Both the position numbers and the translations under genes were made by a program. The notes beneath the pieces were generated by a model. The model saw only the letters and a program-made list of their open reading frames with translations, was not told the origin of the DNA and ran no database searches. DNA of 64,000 bases from positions 124,001 through 188,000 of the forward strand of contig NZ_BAABFA010000005.1 of NCBI RefSeq assembly GCF_039540515.1. The letters are read 5' to 3'. The first letter of the stretch is position 1. Each line of letters begins with the position of its first letter. The DNA is from Nemorincola caseinilytica. Its GTDB lineage: Bacteria > Bacteroidota > Bacteroidia > Chitinophagales > Chitinophagaceae. This document shows, one piece after another, positions 1 to 8,801 of this stretch.

Positions 1-3000
1 GGTGTATGGACCAGCTCTGATACATCTATACTGCAATTTGCCGATAGCCTTGTAGGTACTGCCTATGGTAAGGCGGTAGATACAGCTACCATGACCTATA
101 CATTGCCTACAGGCTGTTCTGCATCGAAGAGCGTATATATGATACTGGCTCCGTATACCGTTGATGGTCCGGATAGTGTTTGCCATGGCTCTTGCGTTAC
201 CGTGAGCAATATAATAGGCGGCGGTGTATGGAGCACCAGCAATGCAGGTGTACTGAGCATCACGCCTGTAACATCTACTACAGGTACGGCATGTGGTGTT
301 ACCCCAGGTACGGCCACTATAACATATGTACTGTCTACAGGGTGCTACTCTGACAAGACGATAGTGGTGAACCCCATACCTGCAGGTGTGACGGGATCGC
401 TGCAGGTGTGCGAAGGCCTGACAACAGACCTTGATAACGTAACACCGGGCGGTACCTGGTATTCCTTCGATCCTACAGTGGCAACGATAGATCCTGCTAC
501 GGGTGTAGCCACAGGTGTTACCGGAGCCATACCCGGCGATACTACTACCATAACCTATGCACTGAGCTCGGGCTGTAGCGCTACCGTACTGCTTACCGTA
601 CATGCGCTGCCTGCGGCCATCACCGGCATACCACAGGTGTGCGAGGGTATGACCACTACACTGTTCAGCGCGCCATCTACAGGTACATGGATGAGCACCG
701 ACCCTGCTGTTGCAAGCATAACCAGTACAGGTATAGTGAGCGGTCTTTCATCTACCGCTCCGGGTGTGAACGGTCCGGGTAGGACACGCATAACCTATAC
801 ACTGCCTACAGGCTGTCTGCGTACACAGGATGTGACCGTGAACGGCCTGCCTGCTGATATAACAGGTATCTCGAACATATGCGTGGGCGATGTGACCCTG
901 CTGGCCAACGGTACTCCCGGTGGTAGCTGGCTAAGCAGCAACACAGGTGTAGCTACTGTAGATCCGATAGGTGTGGTGACAGGTGTGAGCGGTGGTAGCG
1001 TTATCATTACTTATATGCTCTCTACCGGCTGTCTGAAGACATGGCCCATGACGGTGAACGATAACCCTGCTCCTATAGGCGGTTCACTTACTGTATGTGC
1101 CGGTTTTGCTACCAACCTTACCAGCGGACCATCGGGTGGTACATGGAGCTCAGATCCTGCTTCTAACCCATATGGTACCATCAACCCCGGAACAGGTGTG
1201 GTAAGCGCAATAAGCGCAGGTACCATACCGGTGACCTATTCAATAGGTAGCGGCTGCCGTACTACGGCCACAGTTACAGTTGTGAACCTCCCTGCCATGA
1301 TAAGCGGCTACCCGCGTGTATGTGCGGGTGGTGGTATCATCAACCTTTCTCATAGTACGCCTGGCGGTACCTGGAGCATAAGCAACCCAGCCATAGCCAC
1401 CGTAGATATGAGCGGCCAGGTAACAGGTATAGCTGCAGGTACTACAGTAGTGACCTATACCGTAGGTACAGGTTGCTTCAATATACTTACAGTGACCGTG
1501 AACCCACTGCCTGCACCTATAACAGGACCTGACAGTGTGTGTGTACATTCTTCTATAACGCTTATGAACAGCACCCCGGGTGGTGTGTGGGCTAGCGACT
1601 CTACACCAAGGGCGTATGTGGTAGATGTGGCAGGAGCCGGTGTGGTGACAGGTGTGAGCGCAGGCCTGGCACAGATAAGGTATACTGTGGTAACGGGTGG
1701 GGTAGGCTGCTACAGCACCAAGATGATACGCGTGGATGCAACACCAGAACCTATAACCGGCAACCCGCACATATGTATGGGCGCTGCAGGTTATTTCACC
1801 AGCATCTCTACAGGCGGTGTGTGGAACATCAGCAACCCGGCGGTAGCTACCCTGGCACCTACTACTACCAATACAGTGATAGCGGTGCCGGTATCCTTGG
1901 GGTCGGCCATTATTACATACGAATTCCCGGGTCATGGCTGCCGTGTTACCAGGTCTGTAACAGTACAGCCTCTGCCAGTGGTATATAATGTGACCGGTGG
2001 CGGCAACTTCTGTGCCGGTGGTACAGGTGTTCCGGTGGGCCTCGATGGGTCGCAGCCGGGTGTAAGCTATGTACTGTATAATGGCAGTACTGCTGCGGGT
2101 TACCTGTCTGGTACGGGCCTGCCTCTGAACTTCGGCCTGCAGACGGCAAGCGGTATCTATACCGTTCAGGCTACCAATGTTACCAGCGGTTGCCAGCGCG
2201 ATATGGCAGGCAGCGCTACCGTAGTAGCTACGCCGCTGATAACGCCTACGGTGAGCATCAATGCATCGCCCACAGATAGCGTATGTACCGGTGAGACCGT
2301 GATACTGACCCCCAATACTACTACAGGCGGCGCCGCGCCGACCTATGTATGGAAGGTAAATGGTGTGACCGTGGCCACCGGCAACACATATAGCTTTGTG
2401 CCTGCCGATGGCGATGTGGCTACCGTTGTGATGACGAGCAATGCAAACTGCCTGGCGGTAACTACTGCCACAGGCAATAAGACCCTCACAGTGCTGCCTA
2501 TGGTACTGCCTGTAGCGGGGATAATAACAGACCCTAACGATAGTGTTTGCCAGTTCACTCCTGTTACCTTCACGGCGGCCCCGCTGTACGGTGGTACAGC
2601 GCCTGCATATGCATGGAGGGTGAACGGTATACCTGTAGGTACAGGGCCTTCATATACATTCGTGCCTGTAAATGGTAGTGTGGTGAACTATTCACTTACC
2701 AGCAACTACCGTTGCCGCCTGGCCAATACCGCGGTGAGCAATGATGTGAAAATGTATGTAGAGCCGATGGTGATACCTTCGGTGGCCATAGTGGCCGCAC
2801 CCGGTCTGAGTGTGATGACGGGTAAGCCGATAACATTTACCGCAGTACCATACAATGCAGGCCCATCGCCACGCTACCAGTGGAAAGTGAACGGCTACCC
2901 TGTGACGGGCGCTACCAGCGATACATACACCGGCATATTCAATGACCGTGACTCTATAGCCTGCGAGGTGATAAGCGATGGCATATGCAGCAACATAGGT

Positions 3001-3315
3001 ACATCGGGGTGGGTATTCGTATCCATCACCACATCGGTAAGGTCTCAGGCGGGTGTGCAGAGCGATATAAGGCTGCTGCCCAACCCGAACAAGGGCGCCT
3101 TTACCATACGCGGTACACTGGCAGGTAATGAGGACATGGACGTGGATGTGACCAATATGCTGGGCCAGGTAGTGTACAAGGGTACTGTGCAGGTGAAACA
3201 AGGCAGGGTAGATGCCCAGGTGCAACTGGACAAGAACCTATCGAACGGAATGTACATACTGACACTGCATACCAAAGATGGCCAGATGTCCTTCCACTTT
3301 GTGATGGAACAATAG
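1..3315 (+). CDS. Giant Ig-like repeat protein with T9SS type A sorting domain (5' truncated)
   Basis: The frame is open from base 1, so the gene begins upstream and only its last 1,104 residues are visible. The visible part starts with about nine Ig-like (Big_2-type) units of roughly 70-76 residues. Each carries GG.W.S.., VAT, TG.V.G and ITYTL..GC landmarks. Three segments with a Y.WKVNG core (PKD/Ig-like) follow. From about base 3050 comes a typical T9SS C-terminal domain: LLPNPNKGAF near its start, DVTNMLGQVVY in the middle and NGMYILTL near the end. Such proteins are exported across the outer membrane and anchored or released at the surface. The tail closely resembles that of the 3,120-residue protein at 47564-56926. 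An adhesin or surface-layer role is inferred from architecture; no catalytic domain is visible. A strong palindromic terminator follows the stop. Confidence 0.9.
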   Translation, partial: GVWTSSDTSILQFADSLVGTAYGKAVDTATMTYTLPTGCSASKSVYMILAPYTVDGPDSVCHGSCVTVSNIIGGGVWSTSNAGVLSITPVTSTTGTACGVTPGTATITYVLSTGCYSDKTIVVNPIPAGVTGSLQVCEGLTTDLDNVTPGGTWYSFDPTVATIDPATGVATGVTGAIPGDTTTITYALSSGCSATVLLTVHALPAAITGIPQVCEGMTTTLFSAPSTGTWMSTDPAVASITSTGIVSGLSSTAPGVNGPGRTRITYTLPTGCLRTQDVTVNGLPADITGISNICVGDVTLLANGTPGGSWLSSNTGVATVDPIGVVTGVSGGSVIITYMLSTGCLKTWPMTVNDNPAPIGGSLTVCAGFATNLTSGPSGGTWSSDPASNPYGTINPGTGVVSAISAGTIPVTYSIGSGCRTTATVTVVNLPAMISGYPRVCAGGGIINLSHSTPGGTWSISNPAIATVDMSGQVTGIAAGTTVVTYTVGTGCFNILTVTVNPLPAPITGPDSVCVHSSITLMNSTPGGVWASDSTPRAYVVDVAGAGVVTGVSAGLAQIRYTVVTGGVGCYSTKMIRVDATPEPITGNPHICMGAAGYFTSISTGGVWNISNPAVATLAPTTTNTVIAVPVSLGSAIITYEFPGHGCRVTRSVTVQPLPVVYNVTGGGNFCAGGTGVPVGLDGSQPGVSYVLYNGSTAAGYLSGTGLPLNFGLQTASGIYTVQATNVTSGCQRDMAGSATVVATPLITPTVSINASPTDSVCTGETVILTPNTTTGGAAPTYVWKVNGVTVATGNTYSFVPADGDVATVVMTSNANCLAVTTATGNKTLTVLPMVLPVAGIITDPNDSVCQFTPVTFTAAPLYGGTAPAYAWRVNGIPVGTGPSYTFVPVNGSVVNYSLTSNYRCRLANTAVSNDVKMYVEPMVIPSVAIVAAPGLSVMTGKPITFTAVPYNAGPSPRYQWKVNGYPVTGATSDTYTGIFNDRDSIACEVISDGICSNIGTSGWVFVSITTSVRSQAGVQSDIRLLPNPNKGAFTIRGTLAGNEDMDVDVTNMLGQVVYKGTVQVKQGRVDAQVQLDKNLSNGMYILTLHTKDGQMSFHFVMEQ

Positions 3316-3326
3316 TAATATAGGAT

Positions 3327-3380
3327 CCGAACAAAAGATAGAGGCTGTATCGATCGATACAGCCTCTATCTTTTGTTCGG
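3327..3380. terminator. 54-nt perfect palindrome, bidirectional terminator
   Basis: The two 27-nt halves are exact reverse complements, with the centre at 3353/3354. It lies between the convergent T9SS gene and the WG-repeat-like gene. The arms begin CCGAACAAAAG and end CTTTTGTTCGG, which gives a U-rich end in both directions. Confidence 0.85.
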
Positions 3381-3403
3381 TTGTTTTGAAGTTATTGGTC
3401 AGG

Positions 3404-3790
3404 TCATTCGGGGTCTGTGATAAAATTGTTCTCACATGCATATATCACAGTGTCGTACCTGCTCCATTTGCCTTTAGGGTCGTAGGCGGTAAGTCGCTTG
3501 TACGAACTCTCCCGTCTTACCCCGTTCCAGTGTTGCCCGGGTGGGATCACATATTTGCCGTTCGTGTCTATAAGGCAAAAGTCGGGGCCGACACGAACTG
3601 TAGCATTGTTGTTGTAAAAGAAGAGCGCTTCGTCCCATTGCGGGGGGATGAGGACATTCATATTGCTATCACAATACCCATATTTGTTGCCCGACAGGAA
3701 GGGGATATGCCTGGGCAACTGCTGTGCATTCAGTTTCCCTGTACCTGTAATGGCAAGAAACAACGATGTATATACCAGGTCATATCTCAT
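3404..3790 (-). CDS. Secreted WG-repeat-like protein
   Basis: This 128-residue protein has an N-terminal signal peptide that appears to end near NAQ (residue 22). The segment around residues 33-82 resembles WG repeats: GNKYGYCDSN, then VLIPPQWDEA, then GKYVIPP. WG (KWG Leptospira-type) repeats are common in exported Bacteroidota proteins and are thought to form beta structures without a known enzymatic role. It is transcribed toward the giant gene and shares the palindromic terminator. The next gene on its strand starts 2 kb upstream, with about 105 bp between it and the stop of the hydrolase gene, so it is probably its own unit. The number of full repeats is low, so family membership is moderately sure. 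Confidence 0.65.
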   Translation of the reverse strand: MRYDLVYTSLFLAITGTGKLNAQQLPRHIPFLSGNKYGYCDSNMNVLIPPQWDEALFFYNNNATVRVGPDFCLIDTNGKYVIPPGQHWNGVRRESSYKRLTAYDPKGKWSRYDTVIYACENNFITDPE

Positions 3791-3894
3791 GTTCTGTCCT
3801 ATCCCTGTTCATATGTGATAATAACGTTCGAATGACATGCTCAGTATCTGGTGTTTTATGTGTCTCTAAAATATCGCATCGGGCAGAATGGTAT

Positions 3895-5775
3895 CTATTC
3901 CATCACCGGTAATACTATACGCGAGGGATATTTTTCGCCATGCCAGATGCGTATATCGGATGGTATGAAATCCTCATCGCGGCATTTGTAGATGTTCACG
4001 AACTGCTGCGGATTGCGGTCGGCAAGAGGGAACCAGCTACTTTGTATCTGCACCATTATGCGGTGCCCCTTCCGGAACACATGCGCTACATCGGGTAATT
4101 GGAAGGAGACCTTTGTTACCCGGCCGGGAAGGAAGGGTTCGGGATATTCGAAGCTGTTGCGGTAGCGGCCGCGCATTATTTCGCCGCGCACCAGCATCTC
4201 GTAGCCGCCCATGGGGTATTCTTTACCATTGCCTTTGCCATCCTTTGCATCATCGTACTTCATGTCGTCGGGGAACACATCTATGAGCTTCACTACGAAG
4301 TCGGCATCGGTGGTAGATATACTGGAGAAGAGGTCGGCTATCACAGGGCCGGCCAGTGTCACATCGGTCTTCAGCACATCGGTAGTGTAGGTGAGCACAT
4401 CGGGCCTGCGTTCGGCAAAACGCTGGTCATCGGTCATATATTCGGTAGTGCGTTTTGTGAGCAGGTTCTCTGAGTAGGGCACAGGATGCGCGGGATCGCT
4501 GCGATACTTGTTGCAGCCGTTATCGGCAGGGCATGTTGCAGATAGTTTGCCATCGGCGCCCAGGTAGTACCATTTGCCTGTGCTTTCCGCAGGCGGCCAC
4601 TGGGTGAATGAACGCCATTTATTGGCACCTGTAAAGAAGATGCTGGCCTCGGGTATCTTGCTGATGTCGCCCTTGCCTTCCAGGTAGTAGGCAAAGAAAG
4701 GCTGCTCCAGGTGCTGCTGGTACCATTCCGATGTTCTGCTGCCAAAGCGTACATTGCCCAGGTATTCGCCTGTGGTCTTTGCCCAGCCACCATGTATCCA
4801 TGGGCCCATCACCAGCTTGTTGTTGTTGTTCGTCTTTTTCTCTATCGACTTATACAGCTCCCATGCGCCAAAGCAGTCCTCGGCATCGAAGAGACCACCT
4901 GTTACCAGCGTAGCGGTACCCGGTGGTATGTGCTGCACATGGTTGCGTGTATTGCGGTCTTGCCACCACTGGTCGTAATTGGGGTGGGCATATAGCTGTT
5001 TCCAGAAGGTAATGCTGTCGCCCATCAGCCTGGCAAAGTTGCGCAACGCACCTGTCTCCAGGTAGAACTTGTACATGTCCTTGGTAGGAAAGTCGAAGCC
5101 TTTGCCGAACTCGCTGGTAGGGTGCGGGCGTGGCTTGCCGAAAACACTGTAGAAATTGAAGGCATCCATGAGCATGAACGCACCATTGTGATGAAAGTCA
5201 TCGCCCAGGAACCACTCTGTGACAGGTGCCTGCGGGCTGGAGGCCTTCATGGCAGGGTGGCCGCTAAGAGCGCCCATGGTGGCATAGAAGCCCGGGTAGG
5301 ATATGCCGTATATGCCTACATTGCCGTTGTTGTTCTTTACGTTCTTTACCAGCCAGTCTATAGCATCGTAGGTATCGCTGGCCTCGTCTATCTCCCGGCC
5401 ACTTTTATCGGCATCGTAGGGGCGCACATCCATGAATTCGCCCTCGCTCATCATGCGGCCGCGTACATCCTGCACCACCATTATATAACCCTTGCGCAGG
5501 TAGGCCATATAGGGTGTCTTCCAGTACTCTTTCATTTTCTTTTCGCCATATGGCGCTATAGAGTAGGGGGTGCGGTTCATGAGTATAGGGTGTTTGCCCT
5601 TCATGTTCCTGGGTTCGTATATGGCGGTGAAGAGTCTTTGGCCGTCGCGCATGGGTATGTATACCTCTTTCTTGGTATAGTTCCTTGTCATCCACACGGA
5701 ATCGGCTTTGGGGTCGTTCCTGGCGGCTACAGCAAGTGGCAGGGCCAGCAGGCAAAAGAGGAGGGGTCGTTTCAT
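3895..5775 (-). CDS. CocE/NonD family serine hydrolase (X-Pro dipeptidyl-peptidase-like)
   Basis: This 626-residue exported alpha/beta hydrolase has a signal peptide (residues 1 to about 18, ending AVAA). The nucleophile elbow is GISYPG with Ser159, and VQDVRGR at about 101-107 is the usual oxyanion-side motif of the family. The C-terminal half (from about 430) is the jelly-roll X-Pro dipeptidyl-peptidase C-terminal domain. Relatives include glutaryl-7-ACA acylases, alpha-amino-acid ester hydrolases and cocaine esterases, which hydrolyse esters or amides. The true substrate cannot be read from sequence, and a periplasmic peptide or ester is likely. Length is normal for the family. The gene is separated from the upstream SUMF1 gene by a terminator, so it is probably transcribed alone. 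Confidence 0.9.
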   Translation of the reverse strand: MKRPLLFCLLALPLAVAARNDPKADSVWMTRNYTKKEVYIPMRDGQRLFTAIYEPRNMKGKHPILMNRTPYSIAPYGEKKMKEYWKTPYMAYLRKGYIMVVQDVRGRMMSEGEFMDVRPYDADKSGREIDEASDTYDAIDWLVKNVKNNNGNVGIYGISYPGFYATMGALSGHPAMKASSPQAPVTEWFLGDDFHHNGAFMLMDAFNFYSVFGKPRPHPTSEFGKGFDFPTKDMYKFYLETGALRNFARLMGDSITFWKQLYAHPNYDQWWQDRNTRNHVQHIPPGTATLVTGGLFDAEDCFGAWELYKSIEKKTNNNNKLVMGPWIHGGWAKTTGEYLGNVRFGSRTSEWYQQHLEQPFFAYYLEGKGDISKIPEASIFFTGANKWRSFTQWPPAESTGKWYYLGADGKLSATCPADNGCNKYRSDPAHPVPYSENLLTKRTTEYMTDDQRFAERRPDVLTYTTDVLKTDVTLAGPVIADLFSSISTTDADFVVKLIDVFPDDMKYDDAKDGKGNGKEYPMGGYEMLVRGEIMRGRYRNSFEYPEPFLPGRVTKVSFQLPDVAHVFRKGHRIMVQIQSSWFPLADRNPQQFVNIYKCRDEDFIPSDIRIWHGEKYPSRIVLPVME

Positions 5776-5848
5776 GATATGTTACTGTTATAGGTATAAA
5801 TGTAGCATATCGGTACCGATCTTTCTAACGCGCAAAGGGGTAAATAAA

Positions 5849-5873
5849 AGAGCCGCATCATAAATGCGGCTCT
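5849..5873 (-). terminator. Rho-independent terminator of the SUMF1-family gene
   Basis: A 10-bp perfect stem (5849-5858 with 5864-5873) has a 5-nt loop. Read on the minus strand it is followed by TTTTATTTA. It lies 24 bases past the stop of the gene at 5897. Confidence 0.85.
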
Positions 5874-5896
5874 GTATAAATGTGTGATCTATGACC

Positions 5897-6751
5897 TTAT
5901 TTGTCCAGCACCAGACGGAAACCCAGCGACCTGGCCTTGGTGGTAGGTACATAGGCCGCGCGGCGGGTAACTGCCGTTTCGTGCGCAGTGCTTTCTATAG
6001 AGCCACCCCTTACTACTTTAGATTTGCCACCTGCAGGGCCCTGTGGATTCTCTACAGTATCGCGGCTGCCATAGCTGGTAGCGTACCAGTCGCTGCACCA
6101 TTCTTCGGCATTACCGCTCATGTCGTACAGGCCTGCATCGTTGGGCTGTTTCCTGCCCACGGGGTGTACATACCCATCAGAATTGGTCTCGTACCATGCT
6201 ATAGACTGCGGACCAGCCTTGCGGCCTGCATAGCGGTCGCCGGTCTTCTGCTTTTCGGGTGTGCGTGTATTGCGGTTGCGCTCTGCAACAAGGAATTCGT
6301 TCACACCGCCACGATTGGGCCTGCTGGGCTTTACCAGGCGCTCGAACGAGCCGCCGCGTGCTGCATATTCCCATTCGGCCTCTGTAGGCAGGCGATATTT
6401 TTTGCCGGTCAGCTCATTGAGCTTTGTTATGAACTCCTGCACCTCGTTCCACGATACATTGGTAACAGGGCATTCGGCACATGGCTGGTGGTGCGAGGGG
6501 TTGGCCTCCATCACACATTCCCATTGTTCCTGCTTTATCTCGTAGGTGCTCATCAGGAAGTCGTTGAGCTTCACGGTATGACCGGGCTTCCTGTCGGGGG
6601 CCTCTTCATCATTGCCCAGGTCGAAGTAGCCACCTGTGATCCTTACAGTGGCTATATCCAGCGGGCCGGTGATGTTCTTGTTATACTTTCTCTGCGCCGA
6701 TGCAGGCAGCACAAGCAGCAGCAATAACAATGATGACAAGCCTGATCTCAT
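5897..6751 (-). CDS. SUMF1/EgtB/PvdO-family protein, exported
   Basis: This 284-residue protein has a signal peptide (about 20 residues, ending ASAQ) and a formylglycine-generating-enzyme-like fold. Landmarks are YEIKQEQW, NVSWNEVQEF, YRLPTEAEWEYAARGG, DMSGNAEEW and the terminal VVRGGS with GFRLV. True formylglycine-generating enzymes carry catalytic cysteines in the C-terminal segment. Here the stretch after VVRGGS has no cysteine, so sulfatase activation is unlikely. Gliding/T9SS proteins GldJ and GldK share this fold, but this protein is shorter and carries no lipobox. It starts 40 bp after the stop of mrp on the same strand, so the two are probably co-transcribed. A terminator follows the stop. 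The biochemical role is unknown. Confidence 0.85.
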   Translation of the reverse strand: MRSGLSSLLLLLLVLPASAQRKYNKNITGPLDIATVRITGGYFDLGNDEEAPDRKPGHTVKLNDFLMSTYEIKQEQWECVMEANPSHHQPCAECPVTNVSWNEVQEFITKLNELTGKKYRLPTEAEWEYAARGGSFERLVKPSRPNRGGVNEFLVAERNRNTRTPEKQKTGDRYAGRKAGPQSIAWYETNSDGYVHPVGRKQPNDAGLYDMSGNAEEWCSDWYATSYGSRDTVENPQGPAGGKSKVVRGGSIESTAHETAVTRRAAYVPTTKARSLGFRLVLDK

Positions 6752-6791
6752 AAAGGTATCTGTTGTTTGGTTAGTTCGTTGTTGTGTGTCC

Positions 6792-7886
6792 TCAGTTCAC
6801 CTGCACCACTTTGGTGGGCTCCAGGCTGGCATTGCGTATGGCTATATTGCGCGCCACATTCTGTGCCAGTTCTGCAAAGGCCTTTTTCGTCACCTGTTCA
6901 TCATCTATCACGGCCGGTATGCCTTTGTCGCCGCCCTCGCGTATGCTTTGTACCAGGGGTATCTCGCCCAGGAAAGGCAGTTCGAACTGATCTGCCATTT
7001 GCCGTGCGCCGCCCTGCCCGAATATATAGTATTTATTCTCGGGCAGTTCCCGCGGTGTAAAATAAGCCATATTTTCTACAATTCCGAGTATCGGCACATT
7101 GATCTGGGGCTGTTTGAACATCATTATGGCCTTGCGGGCATCGGCAGCGGCCACTTTTTGCGGTGTGGACACGATGACCGCACCTGTGACAGGTATGGTC
7201 TGCACCATGGTAAGGTGCACATCGCCGGTGCCGGGTGGCAGGTCTATGACCAGGTAGTCGAGCTCGCCCCAGTGTACATCGGATATGAACTGCTTCAGTG
7301 CCGAGCTGACCTGCGGGCCGCGCCATATCACCGCTTGTTTCTCATCAATAAGCAGGCCCATGGACATGGCCTTTACGCCATAGCGCTCTATTGGCACTAT
7401 CATGCCCTTGCCGTTCATGTCGGTCATTTTGGGGCGCTCGTCGCGCATGCCCAGCATTATGGGTATGGACGGGCCGTGTATATCGGCATCGAGCAGGCCC
7501 ACCGATGCACCCTCCTGCGCAAGGCCAAGGGCGAGGTTCACCGATATGGTAGATTTACCCACACCGCCCTTGCCCGATGCCACCATGATGATGTTCTTCA
7601 CCCCGGGCAGTACCGAGCGTGCATCCTTGCGGTTGCTGTTCACGTTCGATGTCATTTTTACCTTTACAACAGCCTCTTTATCTACCAGTATCCTTATGGC
7701 ATTGATGCATGCCTTTTCTATCATTTCCTTCAGTGGGCAGGCGGGGGTAGTAAGCACTACTGTGAACGATACGTTCTTGCCATCTATCTCTACATCTCTT
7801 ACCATGTTCAGCGTCACCAGGTCTTTCCCCAGATCGGGTTCTTCTACCTGGCCCAGCGCCGCCAATACCGCATCTTTTGTTATCAT
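6792..7886 (-). CDS. mrp: Mrp/NBP35 family P-loop ATPase (iron-sulfur carrier type)
   Basis: This 364-residue protein combines an N-terminal MIP18/DUF59 domain (about 1-90) with a Mrp/ApbC ATPase. The deviant Walker A is SGKGGVGKST at about 104-113, then LLDADIHGPS and VIDLPPGTGD follow. The family binds and delivers Fe-S clusters. The C-terminal CXXC that holds the cluster in many homologues is absent: after VENMAYF the sequence runs TPRELPENKYY. The N-terminal PACPLKEM cysteine is present. I chose the ATG at 7886 because AAAGGA lies just upstream and MITKDAVL matches the family's start; an upstream extension to 7985 looks non-coding. The SUMF1-family gene follows 40 bp downstream. Confidence 0.92.
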   Translation of the reverse strand: MITKDAVLAALGQVEEPDLGKDLVTLNMVRDVEIDGKNVSFTVVLTTPACPLKEMIEKACINAIRILVDKEAVVKVKMTSNVNSNRKDARSVLPGVKNIIMVASGKGGVGKSTISVNLALGLAQEGASVGLLDADIHGPSIPIMLGMRDERPKMTDMNGKGMIVPIERYGVKAMSMGLLIDEKQAVIWRGPQVSSALKQFISDVHWGELDYLVIDLPPGTGDVHLTMVQTIPVTGAVIVSTPQKVAAADARKAIMMFKQPQINVPILGIVENMAYFTPRELPENKYYIFGQGGARQMADQFELPFLGEIPLVQSIREGGDKGIPAVIDDEQVTKKAFAELAQNVARNIAIRNASLEPTKVVQVN

Positions 7887-7919
7887 ATGATCCTTTGTTA
7901 AAGTATTTTTACTGCTGCG

Positions 7920-7927
7920 CAAAAGTA
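7920..7927 (-). promoter_or_regulatory. Predicted -7 box for mrp
   Basis: On the minus strand this reads TACTTTTG, matching TAnnTTTG, the Bacteroidota -7 element. It would give a leader of about 30 nt ahead of the mrp ATG. No clear -33 TTG is seen. Confidence 0.5.
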
Positions 7928-7940
7928 CGACAGATCGGGC

Positions 7941-7948
7941 TACTTTTG
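7941..7948 (+). promoter_or_regulatory. Predicted -7 box for the gene at 8025
   Basis: TACTTTTG on the plus strand, 13 bp from the opposing mrp -7 box. The two divergent promoters would share one small control region. No clear -33 element is visible. Confidence 0.45.
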
Positions 7949-8024
7949 TTGCTGTTAATGTCATAAAAAGCGGTGATGAAGGCATAGTACTCCTGCCGGT
8001 TCTTATGAGTAGATCTGTAGCACC

Positions 8025-8693
8025 ATGTACATGAAACTTTACTTATACTTTGTTCTTTCTTTTGCGTTCGCAGGTATACATATAGCTAATGCGCAGACAA
8101 GCATAGACAATATAGTACAGATAAACGGTGTGGTGATGACCGCCGACAGCCTGCGTGCGGTACCGGGCGCCATAATAATAGTGAAGAACAAGAACCGCGG
8201 TATAGAGGCCGAATACAACGGCGTGTTCTCTATAGTAGTGTATAAGGGCGATACGCTGCAGTTCAGCAATGTGGGCTACCGCACCAAGGAATTCGCTGTG
8301 CCGAAGGACCTGCCCGGCACCTACTACTCTATGATACAACTAATGGTGCAGGATACCTTTTACCTGCCCGAGACCATCATACGCCCGCTGCCATCGAAAG
8401 AGGCCTTCGACTATGCCTTCAAGCATTGGGACATACCCAACGACCAGTACGAGGTAGCCCGCAAGAACACCGACGTGTACCTGCTGCGCATGCTGGCATA
8501 TACGCTGCCCATGGATGGTAAGGAGGCCCAGTCGCGCCAGTTGCGCCAGCAGGCCAACGAGGCCGTGTACTATGGCCAGCGCCCACCTATGAACATTCTG
8601 AACCCCATAGCATGGGGCGAATTCTTCGAGGCATGGAAACGTGGCGATTACCGCCGCAAGAAGTACAACCCATACCGGCAGCAGATGAAATAG
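8025..8693 (+). CDS. Exported carboxypeptidase-like regulatory-domain protein
   Basis: This 222-residue protein has a signal peptide (cleavage likely after NAQ, near residue 24). A beta-sandwich of the carboxypeptidase D regulatory-like type follows: INGVVMTADS, VPGAIIIVKN, NGVFSIVVYKGDTL, FSNVGYRT at about 32-90. This domain is usually the N-terminal plug of TonB-dependent receptors or a stand-alone exported module. Here no receptor barrel follows. The C-terminal half (about 120-222) is charged and helical, ends in basic YRRKKYNPYRQQMK, and matches no domain I recognise. A second in-frame ATG at 8031 is an equally good start. A predicted promoter lies about 80 bp upstream, divergent from mrp. 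Confidence 0.75.
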   Translation: MYMKLYLYFVLSFAFAGIHIANAQTSIDNIVQINGVVMTADSLRAVPGAIIIVKNKNRGIEAEYNGVFSIVVYKGDTLQFSNVGYRTKEFAVPKDLPGTYYSMIQLMVQDTFYLPETIIRPLPSKEAFDYAFKHWDIPNDQYEVARKNTDVYLLRMLAYTLPMDGKEAQSRQLRQQANEAVYYGQRPPMNILNPIAWGEFFEAWKRGDYRRKKYNPYRQQMK

Positions 8694-8801
8694 CGGTCTC
8701 TGCATTTCGTGTGGATAAATATCCGCCGGTCGCTTGCCTGTACAGCAGCCCGAAAGGCATTTACGAGTACCTTTCCATCCAGATCATCGTATCATATATA
8801 C

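Noticed and set aside
5897..6751. Formylglycine-generating enzyme for sulfatase maturation
   Set aside because: The C-terminal segment lacks the catalytic cysteines, and no sulfatase gene is nearby.
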